A stretch of 6,625 nt of DNA, taken from UBA8437 sp003445035 (lineage in GTDB: Bacteria; Planctomycetota; Planctomycetia; Planctomycetales; Planctomycetaceae). The stretch covers positions 1 through 6,625 of the forward strand of contig CALCHI010000123.1 of NCBI GenBank assembly GCA_937901285.1. The letters are read 5' to 3'. The notes below the pieces were generated by a model. It was given only the letters and a program-made list of their open reading frames with translations, did no database searches and was not told the origin of the DNA. Shown in pieces: positions 6,440-6,625 of this stretch. Numbering within the stretch: the stretch's first letter is position 1; every line of letters starts with the position of its first letter. A program made the position numbers and the translations under genes.

Positions 6440-6625
6440 GCTCGAAACGGTCGAGCAAACCGTCCAGTTCGTCGGCCACCTGGGGACTCAGCGGAATCCC
6501 CTGCTCCAGCCGGTTCTCGCGGCAGGCGAGTTCCTTGTCACCGGCCACCATCACGGGCTGCGACGCATCGATCGGCTCGGTCGCCCGCACCATGTCCACC
6601 AGGCTGTCGACTCGCGAACGGAAAT
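6405..6625 (-). CDS. Malate/L-lactate dehydrogenase family (Ldh_2) oxidoreductase, C-terminal fragment entering from the right edge
   Basis: The minus frame ending at the TGA at 6407-6405 is open to the right edge, giving 73 residues that begin FRSRVDSLVDMV. The string MVAGDKELACRENRLEQG followed by IPLSPQVADELDGLLDRF matches the C-terminal pattern of the Ldh_2 family as I know it: a Pro/Ala-Gly-Glu/Asp turn, an Arg-rich helix, then GIPL and a final helix. Members are NAD(P)-dependent and reduce or oxidise 2-hydroxy or 2-imino acids (malate, ureidoglycolate, sulfolactate, piperideine-2-carboxylate); the fragment cannot tell these apart. A GTG (6599) and an ATG (6593) are internal codons rather than starts, because homology and the open frame continue upstream. 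The end overlaps the convergent hydrolase gene by 35 bp. Confidence 0.75.
   Translation of the reverse strand, partial: FRSRVDSLVDMVRATEPIDASQPVMVAGDKELACRENRLEQGIPLSPQVADELDGLLDRFELNQVARLRSGS
6434..6461. other. Imperfect inverted repeat at the end of the hydrolase gene
   Basis: GGTT (6434-6437) pairs with AACC (6458-6461), and GCTCGA (6440-6445) pairs with TCGAGC (6451-6456) around the loop AACGG. The structure straddles the hydrolase stop codon and lies inside the convergent Ldh_2-family gene. No T-run follows on either strand, so it is not a classical intrinsic terminator. It could still act as a transcript-end stabilising hairpin, or be a by-product of coding sequence. Confidence 0.3.

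Noticed and set aside
6405..6599. A complete 64-residue gene starting at GTG 6599
   Set aside because: The frame stays open to the window edge and the sequence fits the C-terminus of the Ldh_2 family, so this is a truncated larger gene.
1..6625. CRISPR array, tRNA, rRNA, insertion sequence or prophage
   Set aside because: No regularly spaced repeats, cloverleaf-like sequence, terminal inverted repeats or transposase/integrase motifs were seen on reading both strands. A covariance-model search was not possible here.

Overview
The window looks like part of a Planctomycetota chromosome. It is GC-rich, and the gene content is typical of that phylum: a secreted, HEAT-repeat-containing 'membrane-bound dehydrogenase'-like giant of the PVC group, a secreted five-bladed-propeller glycosidase-like protein of a kind I know mainly from planctomycetes, and a sodium:solute symporter. 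The assignment rests on protein families only; there is no rRNA or other marker gene.

Layout. Bases 1-2461 (minus strand) hold the first 820 codons of a large exported protein that runs off the left edge: signal peptide, sorbosone-dehydrogenase-like beta-propeller, HEAT repeats, and a beta-sandwich-like module. No long minus-strand ORF had been called here because no stop lies inside the window, but the frame is open throughout. Bases 2532-3920 (minus) encode a 462-residue exported propeller protein, 70 bp upstream of the first gene and probably co-transcribed with it. A 139-bp divergent intergenic region (3921-4059) carries a good Shine-Dalgarno and a plausible promoter for the leftward pair. 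Rightward, bases 4060-5499 encode a 479-residue sodium:solute symporter, followed after 4 bp by a carbon-nitrogen hydrolase (5504-6439) that closely resembles N-carbamoyl-D-amino acid hydrolase. At the right edge the C-terminal end of a malate/lactate-dehydrogenase-family (Ldh_2) oxidoreductase comes in on the minus strand and overlaps the hydrolase tail-to-tail by 35 bp.

How the genes may work together. The leftward pair are both exported and probably act outside the cytoplasmic membrane on extracellular carbohydrate or related organic matter; the substrate cannot be read from the sequence. The rightward pair suggest sodium-driven uptake of a small organic solute and cytosolic hydrolysis of a carbamoyl (ureido) or amide bond, releasing ammonia and CO2. 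No hydantoinase or racemase is visible, so a classical hydantoin route is not shown. No tRNA, rRNA, CRISPR, insertion sequence or prophage was seen. The window is mostly ordinary metabolic gene content; the points worth a second look are the uncharacterised exported pair, the carbamoylase with a changed active-site position and no hydantoinase partner, and the absence of a ribosome-binding site at the transporter start.
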